From Zhongshania marina (GTDB lineage Bacteria > Pseudomonadota > Gammaproteobacteria > Pseudomonadales > Spongiibacteraceae): DNA of 64,000 nucleotides. Shown here in pieces: positions 8,371 through 17,005 of the stretch. The notes beneath the pieces are model-generated. The model made no database searches and was not told the origin of the DNA. It saw only the letters and a list, made by a program, of their open reading frames with translations. Numbering within the stretch: position 1 is the first letter of the stretch; each line of letters starts with the position of its first letter. The stretch is taken from the NCBI RefSeq assembly GCF_002915595.1, contig NZ_PQGG01000031.1, positions 186,001 through 250,000 of the forward strand. Direction: 5' to 3'. The position numbers were made by a program, and so were the translations under genes.

Positions 8371-9030
8371 TTGCTTAATTGTGAAATTATAGAACCAAAA
8401 GGCACCGCAGATGCTGCCGTTATTTGGCTGCACGGCCTTGGTGCCAGTGGCCACGACTTTGTTCCGGTTGTGCCGCATCTTGGTTTACCAGATGGCCACG
8501 GTATCCGTTTTGTCTTTCCCCATGCCCCAGAGATTCCTATTACCATCAACGGTGGCATGGTCATGCCGGCGTGGTACGACATACTTGCAATGTCGATAGA
8601 GCGCGAAATCGATCTAGTGCAGATTGAATCCTCTGCTGCTGCCGTACGGGAATTAATCCAGCGCGAATTAGATGCTGGAATAAGCAGTGAACGCATTGTG
8701 CTTGCTGGTTTCAGTCAAGGTGGCGCTGTGGTTTACCACGCAGCACTTTCTTTTACGAAGCCGCTGGCAGGCTTATTAACCATGTCCACCTACTTTGCCA
8801 CTGCTAAAGAAGTAAAGCTCAATGCGGCAAACAAATCCTTACCCATCCATATTTTCCATGGCAGCCAAGATCCCATGGTGCAAGAAAGCATGGGCCATAC
8901 CGCCAATCAAATTTTGCAGAGCATGGGCTTCAAGCCTCAATACCGCAGCTACCCAATGCAGCATGAAGTGTGTGCAGAAGAAATCAGCGATATTGGGAAT
9001 AGTTTGAAAGAGTGGTTAAAGCTAAATTAG
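8371..9030 (+). CDS. Alpha/beta-hydrolase, phospholipase/carboxylesterase family
   Basis: 219-residue cytoplasmic esterase of the family that includes Pseudomonas carboxylesterase II and acyl-protein thioesterases. Visible features are the oxyanion-hole motif IWLHGLGASGHDF, the nucleophile elbow GFSQGG (Ser about 115), the Asp loop GSQDPMV and the terminal His (MQHEVCAEE). The start is a TTG at 8371 with AGGAG seven bases upstream; the family N-terminus fits. The natural substrate cannot be told from sequence. Confidence 0.9.
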   Translation: MLNCEIIEPKGTADAAVIWLHGLGASGHDFVPVVPHLGLPDGHGIRFVFPHAPEIPITINGGMVMPAWYDILAMSIEREIDLVQIESSAAAVRELIQRELDAGISSERIVLAGFSQGGAVVYHAALSFTKPLAGLLTMSTYFATAKEVKLNAANKSLPIHIFHGSQDPMVQESMGHTANQILQSMGFKPQYRSYPMQHEVCAEEISDIGNSLKEWLKLN

Positions 9031-9059
9031 GCGCCAATCAACTAGGTAAAAAAATATTA

Positions 9060-9926
9060 ATGTCTAAGCACAATTTAGAAACCCCCGTATGGAGAGCCGG
9101 CGCTTCTAAAGCTGCGCCTATTGTTGAGGATTACTCTGATTTCGAGCCGGGAAATTATACTTTTAACGGTGTGTCTCGGCCTGTTTATAAATCTGGTACA
9201 GGCCCAGCAATAATTGTGATTCATGAAGTGCCGGGGATATACGACGAGGTGTGGAATTTTGCTCGCCGTTTAAACAAGGAGGGCTTCACGACGTATTTGC
9301 CGTCTTTGCTGGGTTCTCCGGGTATGCCTTACACGACAGGGAATCTGCTTAAGTCGATGACTAAGTTGTGTATCTCCAAGGAATTTAATCGCTTTGCATT
9401 TCGGGAAGAAGCGCCGATTGCTGAGTGGTTAAGAGCCCTAGCGCGTGATGCGCACCGCAGTTGTGGTGGGTCGGGTGTGGGCGCCATTGGTATGTGTTTT
9501 AGCGGTGGTTTTGCCTTGGCGATGATGGCGGATGAGTCGGTGATTGCGCCGGTCTTATCTCAGCCTTCTATGCCCTTAACCATCAGCAAAAAATTACGCC
9601 GTGATATTGATGTGAACGCCAGCGATATTCCTAAGATTAAAGCGCGTATGGAGCGGGATGATATTTGTCTTATTGGCCTTAGATTTAGCGACGATAAATT
9701 GGTGCCGGGAACGCGATTTAAATATTTAGCTGAGACCTTTGGCGATAAGTTTGTTGGTATAAGCATCGATTCCTCTAGCGGGAACCCACATAATATTAAG
9801 TCTACGGCGCACTCTGTTTTGACCCGCGATTACGTAGACGACAAGGATCATCCAACATATCAGGCATTTCAAAAAGTATTGGCCTTGTTTAAAAAACAGC
9901 TTTGCTCAGTGCCGGCTAGCAGTTGA
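9060..9926 (+). CDS. Dienelactone hydrolase family protein
   Basis: 288-residue alpha/beta-hydrolase. IIVIHEVPGIYDEVWNFARRLNKEGF is the dienelactone-hydrolase-like oxyanion and Glu region, and GAIGMCFSGGFALAMM carries the GxCxxGG nucleophile elbow with Cys rather than Ser. A likely acid residue lies in LRFSDDKLVPGTRF and the His in SGNPHNIKSTAHSV. Unlike classical ClcD (about 235 residues) it has additional segments, so the substrate is probably not dienelactone. ATG 9060 is preferred to an upstream ATG at 9012 that lies inside the preceding gene. Confidence 0.85.
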   Translation: MSKHNLETPVWRAGASKAAPIVEDYSDFEPGNYTFNGVSRPVYKSGTGPAIIVIHEVPGIYDEVWNFARRLNKEGFTTYLPSLLGSPGMPYTTGNLLKSMTKLCISKEFNRFAFREEAPIAEWLRALARDAHRSCGGSGVGAIGMCFSGGFALAMMADESVIAPVLSQPSMPLTISKKLRRDIDVNASDIPKIKARMERDDICLIGLRFSDDKLVPGTRFKYLAETFGDKFVGISIDSSSGNPHNIKSTAHSVLTRDYVDDKDHPTYQAFQKVLALFKKQLCSVPASS

Positions 9927-9945
9927 TCCTGTTGGCGGGTAAAAA

Positions 9946-11406
9946 TTAACTTTTCCAGTAGGTCGGTGTAAGCACCAAAATAACAGTCATAAATTCCAGT
10001 CGGCCTAATAGCATCCCTACACTCAAAATCCACTTGCTGCTGTCTGGCAGTGTTGAAAAATTGCCGGCGGGACCAATGGTGTCGCCAAGCCCTGGGCCCA
10101 CGTTCATGAGTGCGGTTGCTGCGCCGGTGAGGCTGGTGGTGAGGTCTAAGCCTGTAAATGCAAGCAGTAGGGTAATAATTACCAGTGATAGCAGCATAAT
10201 AAATACAAAGGTTACGGCAGATAAAACAATGCTGTCGTCTACTGCGCGGCCGTTGTAATAGCGCCGGATCATAGCGCGGGGGTGTACTGCGCGGACAATG
10301 CTTTCTTGCATCATCATAAATAATAATTGAAAACGAAATATTTTAATGCCGCCGCTGGTTGAACCTGAGCAGCCGCCAATAAACATGGCAAAGAAAAAGG
10401 CAGCTACTGCAAGATTGCCCCACTGCGAGTAATCGCCGCTGGCAAATCCGGTGGTGGTAATGACGGAAACTAAATTAAATGTGGCATAGGTAAATGCATG
10501 TAGTAAATCGATGCCGGCATCGGACATGAGGTGCAGGGTTACGATAATACTAATAATTAAAATAGTAAGTAAAAATCCGCGAATTTGTTGGTCGTTAAAC
10601 ACTCGCCAATTACGTTTAACTAGAAAGTGAACATAGATAGCAAAGGGCAGTGCGCCTAAGATCATAAAGGTGATGGCGACCCAGTGACTGCCTAGATCAG
10701 CGAATTGTGCGAAGGAACTGTCTGAGGTGGAATAGCCGCCGGTGGAAATGGTGGTCATGGCGTGATTAACCGCGTGAAAACTGTCCATGCCTGTGAACAT
10801 AAAGGCGAGTGTACAAAGGAAGGTGAGGATGATGTACACGTAGATAATCATCGTAACCATGGTGCGTGAGCGCGGCATGGCTTTGTCTGACCAGTCTGAG
10901 GATTCGGTTTGGAATAAGCGCATACCACCGACCTTTAAAAAGGGCAGAATCGCTACGGCCATACCGATAACGCCGAGTCCACCCACCCATTGCAAAATAG
11001 AGCGCCATACCAAAATGTCGTGGGCCATTGTGTCTAAGCCGGTGAGTACGGTTGAGCCCGTGGTGGTAAGCCCAGACACAGATTCAAAAACAGCGTCGCT
11101 AATATCGCAAAAGCCGGGAATTAATAAAAATGGCAGCGCGCCGGTGAGTGAGATTAATACCCACGACGTGGTGGTGATTAAAAACATTTGCCGTGGAGTA
11201 AGTAGATTGATGCGATGGGATCGTGATAACAACCAGCCTCCGGCGGCTAGCCCTACGGTTAAGGCGATAGCGTTGCTGAATGCGGCGGTATTCCCAGTGT
11301 GGTAAATAATCGCCATTAATAGCGGCACTGTCATCATTAGGCCAAAGACCAGCAGTATTAAACTGCAGACTTTTAGAACAGGTCTGATGAGAGTGAACTG
11401 GGTCAT
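9946..11406 (-). CDS. trkH: Trk-type potassium uptake protein, TrkH family
   Basis: Inner-membrane channel subunit for K+ uptake, 486 residues with about ten membrane helices in the four-fold M1-P-M2 plan. Selectivity-filter regions are visible as SGLTTTGSTVL, TISTGGYSTSD, SVITTTGFASGDY and MNVGPGLG, each centred on the filter glycine. GGCSGSTSGGIKIFR is the conserved SG-rich loop of the family. The cytosolic partner TrkA is not in the window. The gene follows the DUF502 gene on the same strand with a 49-bp gap. Confidence 0.94.
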   Translation of the reverse strand: MTQFTLIRPVLKVCSLILLVFGLMMTVPLLMAIIYHTGNTAAFSNAIALTVGLAAGGWLLSRSHRINLLTPRQMFLITTTSWVLISLTGALPFLLIPGFCDISDAVFESVSGLTTTGSTVLTGLDTMAHDILVWRSILQWVGGLGVIGMAVAILPFLKVGGMRLFQTESSDWSDKAMPRSRTMVTMIIYVYIILTFLCTLAFMFTGMDSFHAVNHAMTTISTGGYSTSDSSFAQFADLGSHWVAITFMILGALPFAIYVHFLVKRNWRVFNDQQIRGFLLTILIISIIVTLHLMSDAGIDLLHAFTYATFNLVSVITTTGFASGDYSQWGNLAVAAFFFAMFIGGCSGSTSGGIKIFRFQLLFMMMQESIVRAVHPRAMIRRYYNGRAVDDSIVLSAVTFVFIMLLSLVIITLLLAFTGLDLTTSLTGAATALMNVGPGLGDTIGPAGNFSTLPDSSKWILSVGMLLGRLEFMTVILVLTPTYWKS

Positions 11407-11455
11407 TGTTGCGCCGCTGTCATTGTCGTTTTATGCCCCTGCAGTAACTGAAAAA

Positions 11456-12079
11456 TTATTCGGCAGCTGATCGAATAATTTCGAGTTCTGACGAACCCGC
11501 CCCGCAGGAAATAATTGATTTAAATGCTGCGTCCAGTTTTATATCGGGTCTTGGCTCTACGCACTCTGGTGGCAGATGGTAGACAAAGCCAGAGGTTGGG
11601 TTAGGGCCGGTGGGCACAAATACCGTGTACCAGCCGTTGCTGTGGCGGCTGGTAATAATCGCGGTGGCCCGTGCGGGACTTTGAGTGCCGTACAGTTGCA
11701 CCACGGCGGCTTCGCCCTTGGTGAAGGGGGAATTGCTATTGGCGCCGAACATTTGCTGAATGATGTCGCGAATAAGGCGGTAGCCCGGAGCGAAGCGAGC
11801 TAAATGGGCGTCTATAAAATTTTGAATCCAGCGCCCAGCGCTGGTAGCTACGATGGTGCCAACAATAAAGCAGCTAAGCAAGATCAGTGCGACAACCAGT
11901 ATGTCTATCGCAAGCGGCGGTGCGCCGGTAAGGCGAACTAAAGGAGCCGTCATGGGCGCAATTAAAGATTGCACGCCATTAACCGCCCAACGCAGACCGA
12001 GCAGCAGAATAATGACGGGTGCGATAACTAAGACGCCACCGATAAATGACTGACTGATGAAATGTTTGATTCTATTCAT
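11456..12079 (-). CDS. DUF502 membrane protein
   Basis: 207 residues with two membrane helices near the N-terminus (about 14-33 and 58-83) and a soluble domain after them. Conserved DUF502 stretches are the FISGGVLVIAPV-like start (FIGGVLVIAPVIILLLGLRW), PGYRLIRDIIQQMFG and VFVPTGPNPTSGFVYHLP. The function is unknown; plant homologues (COV family) sit in the membrane. Upstream of trkH on the same strand and possibly co-transcribed with it. Confidence 0.88.
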   Translation of the reverse strand: MNRIKHFISQSFIGGVLVIAPVIILLLGLRWAVNGVQSLIAPMTAPLVRLTGAPPLAIDILVVALILLSCFIVGTIVATSAGRWIQNFIDAHLARFAPGYRLIRDIIQQMFGANSNSPFTKGEAAVVQLYGTQSPARATAIITSRHSNGWYTVFVPTGPNPTSGFVYHLPPECVEPRPDIKLDAAFKSIISCGAGSSELEIIRSAAE

Positions 12080-12170
12080 GATGGCCCGAGCTACGCGAGA
12101 TTTACCGCCATAGTAGCGATGTTGTGTGACAAGGATACCGCATTTGTGGTGAATGTAGTGCTACTGTTCA

Positions 12171-13547
12171 TTATCGTAGCAGGCTAAGTAATTGATCGAG
12201 CAGGCGCTCGAGTTTACGCAGCGAGCCGCATTCGGCAACGTAGTGACTTGCGCTTTGGTAGCGGCGTATTTCCGAGTCTCCGGTATTCCAGCTGTAATGT
12301 GATTCTGGGTTAAACCACAGCACCAATTTGGCTCGGTGATAAATACTGCGCAGTGCTTCTATGCCAGTGTCGCCGCCATTGCCACGTCCGTCACCAAGAA
12401 TGATCACACAGCTGCGTCGATTGAGTTTGTCTTCTATTTGATTCCAAAAACTATTCAGCGCCAAGCCGTAATCGCTCCCGCCTAGGCCGTGTCGCTGCTG
12501 AATTATTGCCATCGCCTCGTCGGCGGGATACTGCTTAAACAAGTCGGTAACTTCAATGCTTTGGCCGCAAAACACAAAGCTGCGGGTATTTGGCAGTACA
12601 TCACTTAACGCCTCGACAAAAAGCAGCAATACCCGCGACCACGCGCTGACTGAGCCGCTTATGTCGCAGAGCACAAAAATCTCGCTTTTGTCTTTGCGGG
12701 TGGTTTTCCAAAAACGGTGAAAGGGAATACCGCCGTAGGCCATATTGCGGCGCAGCGTTTTTCCTAAATCGAGTTTGCCGCGACGTGCGCGCTTGTGGCG
12801 TTGGCGGTGCCTTGACGCCATTTTTTTAGCGAGCTTGCGGATAAGTGGTGGCAGACGTTCGCGGTGATAGTGCTCCATTGCTGACAGCGAAGAGTCTTTT
12901 AATGTGGCGTCGCGAAGCTGTTTGCCGGCGGCATCGTTGTTTAATAATAGTTGCCGTTCAATGAGCTCTTTGACCGTTGCCAGTTGCTGCTGGCGAGCTT
13001 GCTCTAGCAAATGGGCTTGTTCGTCATCGCCGGCATCTAAGAGTTTTTGGATGTCACTTAGTGTTTGCTCGTCATTGAGGGCATTTAAAATTTTACGTCG
13101 ATAAACTCCCCGCTGGGTGCGATATTGAATGTTTTCTAGTTCTGCTTCCGCCGCCGCGCGGATGACTTCGTTTAGCGTCGCGCTGTCCCGCTGGCTGCTG
13201 CCGCTTCCACCAGAGCCTTGGCCATTTCCAGCACCTTCGCCTTCTCCACTGGCAGCGCCATCGCCTTGGTTTTCACTGCTCGGATTTTCATTTGTAGCAG
13301 CATCACTGCTGTGTTCATCTGTCTTGCTGCCAAGCTGCGACTGAAAAAACCGCGCAAAGCATTCCTCAAAATGGCTGTGATCTTCGACGGTTTTGGCTAG
13401 GCAGCTGGCGAGGCCGTCCCGCAGAAGTGAGGGGTCACTATAGCCAATAGTGGCCACTACACGCATTGCGTCTAGTGTTTCTGCGGTTGATATCGCCAAG
13501 CCGTGATGTCTCAGGTGGCGAATGAATTGCAGTAGGGTTTCGTCCAC
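12171..13547 (-). CDS. VWA-domain protein, CoxE-like family
   Basis: 458 residues. The N-terminal part is helical, followed by a low-complexity Gly/Ser/Asp/Asn linker around residues 75-120, a helical middle region and a C-terminal von Willebrand A domain. The MIDAS metal-site motif is present (DISGSVSAWS), as is LGDGRGNGGDTG later in the domain. Such proteins partner with the MoxR ATPase encoded just upstream and act as chaperones for metal-cofactor insertion or complex assembly. The start is GTG, five bases after the MoxR gene. No dehydrogenase structural genes that could be the client lie next to the pair. Confidence 0.88.
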   Translation of the reverse strand: MDETLLQFIRHLRHHGLAISTAETLDAMRVVATIGYSDPSLLRDGLASCLAKTVEDHSHFEECFARFFQSQLGSKTDEHSSDAATNENPSSENQGDGAASGEGEGAGNGQGSGGSGSSQRDSATLNEVIRAAAEAELENIQYRTQRGVYRRKILNALNDEQTLSDIQKLLDAGDDEQAHLLEQARQQQLATVKELIERQLLLNNDAAGKQLRDATLKDSSLSAMEHYHRERLPPLIRKLAKKMASRHRQRHKRARRGKLDLGKTLRRNMAYGGIPFHRFWKTTRKDKSEIFVLCDISGSVSAWSRVLLLFVEALSDVLPNTRSFVFCGQSIEVTDLFKQYPADEAMAIIQQRHGLGGSDYGLALNSFWNQIEDKLNRRSCVIILGDGRGNGGDTGIEALRSIYHRAKLVLWFNPESHYSWNTGDSEIRRYQSASHYVAECGSLRKLERLLDQLLSLLR

Positions 13548-13552
13548 GGTGT

Positions 13553-14485
13553 TTACAGATTGCTATCGGCGCGTTTGATCAGACCGTGTAATTCCGGACT
13601 GACCATATTGATATCTTCTTCGTATTTGAGCAGCACGTTAAGAGTATCTTCGACCAACTCCCGCGACAGGCTATTGCAATGGAGCAGTAATAGGCTGCGG
13701 GCCCAGTCGATGGTCTCGCTGATGGCGGGCTGCTTTTTTAAATCGAGCTTGCGAACGCCGTGAACAAAGTTGACCAATTGCCGACGTAACTCGTCTGGCA
13801 CAGCGGGAACGCGACTTTGCACAATGCGGCTTTCCAGTTTTGCCTCTGGAAAGGGGATGTATAAATGCAGGCAGCGACGTTTGAGGGCATCGCTGAGATC
13901 GCGGGTGTTGTTACTGGTTAGAATAACCAGCGGTTTATGTTTGGCTTTTAGGGTGCCAATCTCTGGCAGCGTCACACTAAAGTCAGCGAGAATTTCTAGC
14001 AGCAGAGACTCAAATTCGTAATCGGCCTTGTCGATTTCGTCGATGAGCAATACCGCTCCGTCGTCACTCTGTAGCGACTTGAGTAAAGGCCGCGGTTCTA
14101 AAAAGCGCTCGGAATAAAAGATATCGTCAAAATTATGCAGACGCTCAACCGCATTCGCTAAGTTATCGGTTCCGTCGAGAATATCGTGGAGTTGTTCCTT
14201 CAGCACCTGCACGTACAGAAGTTGCTTGCTGTATTTCCAGTCGTAGAGCGCTTTGCTTTCGTCTAGGCCCTCGTAACACTGCAGCCGGAATAAAGGCTTG
14301 GCCAGCATGGCGGCGGTGGCATTGGCGAGCTCGGTTTTCCCCACCCCCGGTGGCCCCTCAATAAGAATGGGGCGTTCTAGCTGCTGTGCAAGATAAAGCG
14401 TGGTCGCAATAGCAGAGCTGGCGATATAGCCTTGTTTGGCGAGATTGGCGATGAGCTGGTCTATATCTTTGCGGGCGTCGGTCAT
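13553..14485 (-). CDS. MoxR-family AAA+ ATPase
   Basis: 310 residues. Walker A is GPPGVGKTEL (about 41-50), Walker B VLLIDEIDKAD, sensor 1 LVILTSNNTRDLSDALKRRCLHLYI, which also contains the arginine finger region. The gene overlaps nothing but is only five bases from its VWA partner, the typical MoxR-VWA pair. MoxR proteins drive maturation of enzyme complexes; the client here is unknown. Confidence 0.92.
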   Translation of the reverse strand: MTDARKDIDQLIANLAKQGYIASSAIATTLYLAQQLERPILIEGPPGVGKTELANATAAMLAKPLFRLQCYEGLDESKALYDWKYSKQLLYVQVLKEQLHDILDGTDNLANAVERLHNFDDIFYSERFLEPRPLLKSLQSDDGAVLLIDEIDKADYEFESLLLEILADFSVTLPEIGTLKAKHKPLVILTSNNTRDLSDALKRRCLHLYIPFPEAKLESRIVQSRVPAVPDELRRQLVNFVHGVRKLDLKKQPAISETIDWARSLLLLHCNSLSRELVEDTLNVLLKYEEDINMVSPELHGLIKRADSNL

Positions 14486-14501
14486 AAGGTGTTCCGATAT
14501 A

Positions 14502-14990
14502 TTATTTAATTTGGCGAGAGACGAGCGGCATCAGGGCCGGCCAATGTTGGGGAAAATCCCGCTGAATTTGTTCGGCAGTGGCGAGTTCGTGATCGCCAAA
14601 ATCAAAGCCGGGGCATACGGCCTCGGATATTAAACCATGCTCGCCACAGCGCAGCTCGGAGGCCTTCCAAAATCCGCCGGGCACCAGCATTTGCAATTGC
14701 TGACCGGCCGCTAAATCTGGCCCCATTACAACTTCGCTCATATTGCCGTCTGGCGCGATTAAGGTGTAATGAATGGGGCTGCCCTGTTGCCAAAAATGCA
14801 GTATGTCAGATCGGTTGCGGTGTAAGTGGCCGATGGGGCTGGCATTGCTTAGCAGGTAGTAAATCGACGACAGCGCTGCACGGCCATTTACGGTATGGCT
14901 GGAGGTAAAGGTGCGGCAGAAGTAACCGCCCTCAAGGTGGGGCTCTAAATTAAGGTGTTTTATCAGCTCGCTGCTGGTGCTTGAAGTCAT
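14502..14990 (-). CDS. DUF985 cupin (Cupin_5) protein
   Basis: 162 residues of a single beta-barrel. Family features are LEPHLEGGYFCRTFTSS, SSIYYLLSNASPIGHLHRNRSDILHFWQQGSPI and the C-terminal PGFDFGDHELA. The function is unknown; some members resemble sugar-binding or isomerase cupins. It is 11 bases upstream of nothing conserved but is bracketed by moaA (11-bp gap) and the MoxR ATPase (16-bp gap), so this block is probably one transcript. Confidence 0.85.
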   Translation of the reverse strand: MTSSTSSELIKHLNLEPHLEGGYFCRTFTSSHTVNGRAALSSIYYLLSNASPIGHLHRNRSDILHFWQQGSPIHYTLIAPDGNMSEVVMGPDLAAGQQLQMLVPGGFWKASELRCGEHGLISEAVCPGFDFGDHELATAEQIQRDFPQHWPALMPLVSRQIK

Positions 14991-15001
14991 AGCTTGCTGG
15001 C

Positions 15002-16006
15002 TTAGCCGCCGGTGGTGTTCATAAACCGAACAATTTGGGGTTCGTCATCGTCTAGTGAAAAGTGATGGCGCTCGGGTTTGAGATCCATTGCGCTAATGAT
15101 GGCCTCGCGTAGTTTTTCATGGTCGCCTGGGTGCTCGTCGACAATTTCTTTAAGGCTGACTGAGTGTTCATTGCCAAGGCACAGCAGTAGGCGGCCTTCT
15201 ACGGTGAGCCTTACGCGGTTACATAAATGACAGAAATTGTGGCTATGGGGAGAGATAAAGCCAATCCGAGAGCGACTGTCTGCCATGCGGTAATAGCGTG
15301 ATGGCCCGCCGGTATTTTCGGTGGTGGGGGTGAGGCCGTAGCGGGTTTCTATGGTGCTGCGAATTTGCTCGCTACTGATAAAGCTAAGGGCGCGATCGTG
15401 TTCGCTAATATTGCCCAGCGGCATTTCTTCTATAAAGCTAATATCTACGTGTTTGTCGCGGGCGAAGTCGACCAAATCTAGAATTTCGTCGTCGTTGCGG
15501 CCCTTGAGAATCACTGCATTTAATTTAAGGCGCTGAAAACCCGCGTCGCGGGCTGCGTCTATGCCGTTCAGCACTTTTTTGAGTTCGCCGAAACGGGTTA
15601 ACTCCTTAAAACGGTCGGCTCGCAAGCTGTCTATGCTGATATTAATCCCAGTTAGCCCTGCGGCTTTTAGGGGGGCGGCGAATTTGTCGAGCTGGGCACC
15701 GTTGGTGGTGAGGTGTAGCTGTTCTAGTTGCTCTAACCGCCCAAGGCGTTCAACCAGCGACATTACGTTGTTACGGACTAAAGGCTCGCCACCGGTTAGG
15801 CGTATTTTTTTAACTCCAAGCTGCACAAAGCTGCTGGCGATATCGTATAGCTGCTCCAAACTAAGAATTTGCTTGCGGGGCAAAAAGGTCATATCTTCCG
15901 ACATGCAATAAACGCAACGGAAATCGCAGCGATCGGTGACCGATAGGCGCAGGTATTCAACTCCGCGGCCAAAGCGATCTTGTAGTGGGGTATTCGCGTT
16001 CATCAT
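15002..16006 (-). CDS. moaA: GTP 3',8-cyclase, molybdopterin biosynthesis
   Basis: Radical SAM enzyme making the precursor of cyclic pyranopterin from GTP with MoaC. The N-terminal cluster motif CDFRCVYC (C-x3-C-x2-C) and the C-terminal second cluster [20 protein letters not shown] are both present, and the protein ends in TTGG; the terminal double glycine is needed for activity in the family. I place the start at ATG 16006, next to a second ATG at 16003. An in-frame ATG further upstream (16051) would add 15 unlike residues. No other moa/moe gene is in the window. Confidence 0.93.
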   Translation of the reverse strand: MMNANTPLQDRFGRGVEYLRLSVTDRCDFRCVYCMSEDMTFLPRKQILSLEQLYDIASSFVQLGVKKIRLTGGEPLVRNNVMSLVERLGRLEQLEQLHLTTNGAQLDKFAAPLKAAGLTGINISIDSLRADRFKELTRFGELKKVLNGIDAARDAGFQRLKLNAVILKGRNDDEILDLVDFARDKHVDISFIEEMPLGNISEHDRALSFISSEQIRSTIETRYGLTPTTENTGGPSRYYRMADSRSRIGFISPHSHNFCHLCNRVRLTVEGRLLLCLGNEHSVSLKEIVDEHPGDHEKLREAIISAMDLKPERHHFSLDDDEPQIVRFMNTTGG

Positions 16007-16125
16007 GGCTTGGATGTTAGCACATGTGATGAATGCTGACTGCGTTGCCAATATAGGCCGTTCGGTAATTTATTGGCGCTTAATATAGCGATAAGGGATA
16101 TTTGAATTTAAATCAGGGGCAATAC

Positions 16126-16776
16126 ATGAAAGTTTTCAATACATTAGCGTTAATTTCAGTTTGTGCAGCACTGCCTGCATATGCCGCGGGGAGCGCAGCT
16201 AACGCCAGTAATTCGGGGGCTGCACCGGCTCAGCAAAGTTCAGCTGCGCAGACTGAGGCTAGTGCAAACGCAAACGCAAACGTGCAGAGCGGTGCGATAT
16301 ATAACCGTCATGGCCAGCCCGTAACCGCAATGCAGGTGGGTAAGGCGCGGGCCGCTGAGGCTGCGGTGAAAAAGGCGGGCGTGGCGCCAGACTCCACTGA
16401 GGCAGCGATGATTCGCATTGGTGCGGGGCAATCACCAGAAACCGCTTATGAACCATTTGATGGTATTTACGACGCCCAAGGTAATCGTATTAGCAGCAAG
16501 CAGGCGGCTGAAGAGCTGGCCATTGAAGAGGTGATTCGTCGCAGTGGTGCCGAGCCCGGTTCTGAGCGCGAGGCAATTATTCGCGCTGCCGCCGGTGGGG
16601 AAGATGAAACCGCAGAGGGTGACGAAGTAGACGGCGAAACAATGGAAGAAGTCGCGAAAGAAATTGCGGTTCAACAGGCTATTTTGCGCACCGGTGTGCA
16701 GCCTGGTTCAGCGAATGAATCTCTGATTCGCATGGGTGCGGATGTGATGATGGAGCGCTACAAAAACTGGAAGTAA
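16126..16776 (+). CDS. Secreted protein with three internal repeats, unknown function
   Basis: 216 residues. A Sec signal peptide (MKVFNTLALISVCAALPAYA) is followed by an Ala/Ser/Asn-rich linker (about 22-55), then three related units. Units one and two open with I-Y-(N/D)-x-x-G and all three contain an Ala-rich helix followed by G-(V/A)-x-P-(G/D)-S and then (I/L)-I-R-x-(G/A)-A, seen as GVAPDSTEAAMIRIGA, GAEPGSEREAIIRAAA and GVQPGSANESLIRMGA. An acidic spacer lies before unit three. I do not recognise the family. ATG 16126 is preferred over 16102 because AGGGG lies just upstream and the signal peptide then starts correctly. Confidence 0.8.
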   Translation: MKVFNTLALISVCAALPAYAAGSAANASNSGAAPAQQSSAAQTEASANANANVQSGAIYNRHGQPVTAMQVGKARAAEAAVKKAGVAPDSTEAAMIRIGAGQSPETAYEPFDGIYDAQGNRISSKQAAEELAIEEVIRRSGAEPGSEREAIIRAAAGGEDETAEGDEVDGETMEEVAKEIAVQQAILRTGVQPGSANESLIRMGADVMMERYKNWK

Positions 16777-16921
16777 TCCATAAAGGGCGGCGATCATCGC
16801 GATGGCCGCCTACATATAATAAAACGAGCTCTTCCCTCGCAAATGGCGTTTTTTGCCAGTTCCATGTCTCATTTTGTCATTGTCTCTCCGGCTTCAAAGA
16901 GTAAAGTGTGGGGCAATTGTG

Positions 16922-16940
16922 GGGTTCTATACGTGAACCC
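16922..16940. promoter_or_regulatory. Inverted repeat upstream of the Rieske oxygenase gene
   Basis: GGGTTC, seven bases, GAACCC, located about 66 bases before the start codon in a 229-bp gap. It could be a regulator site. No matching regulator gene is adjacent, so this is only a candidate. Confidence 0.3.
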
Positions 16941-17005
16941 GCTACACACCGTACTGAGCTCAGATCGCGCAGCGGCGCGGGGCCGATTCAGCTGAGGATA
17001 AGAAT

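Noticed and set aside
16777-16830. Possible terminator GGCGGC...GCCGCC after the repeat protein gene
   Set aside because: Stem is imperfect and there is no T run.
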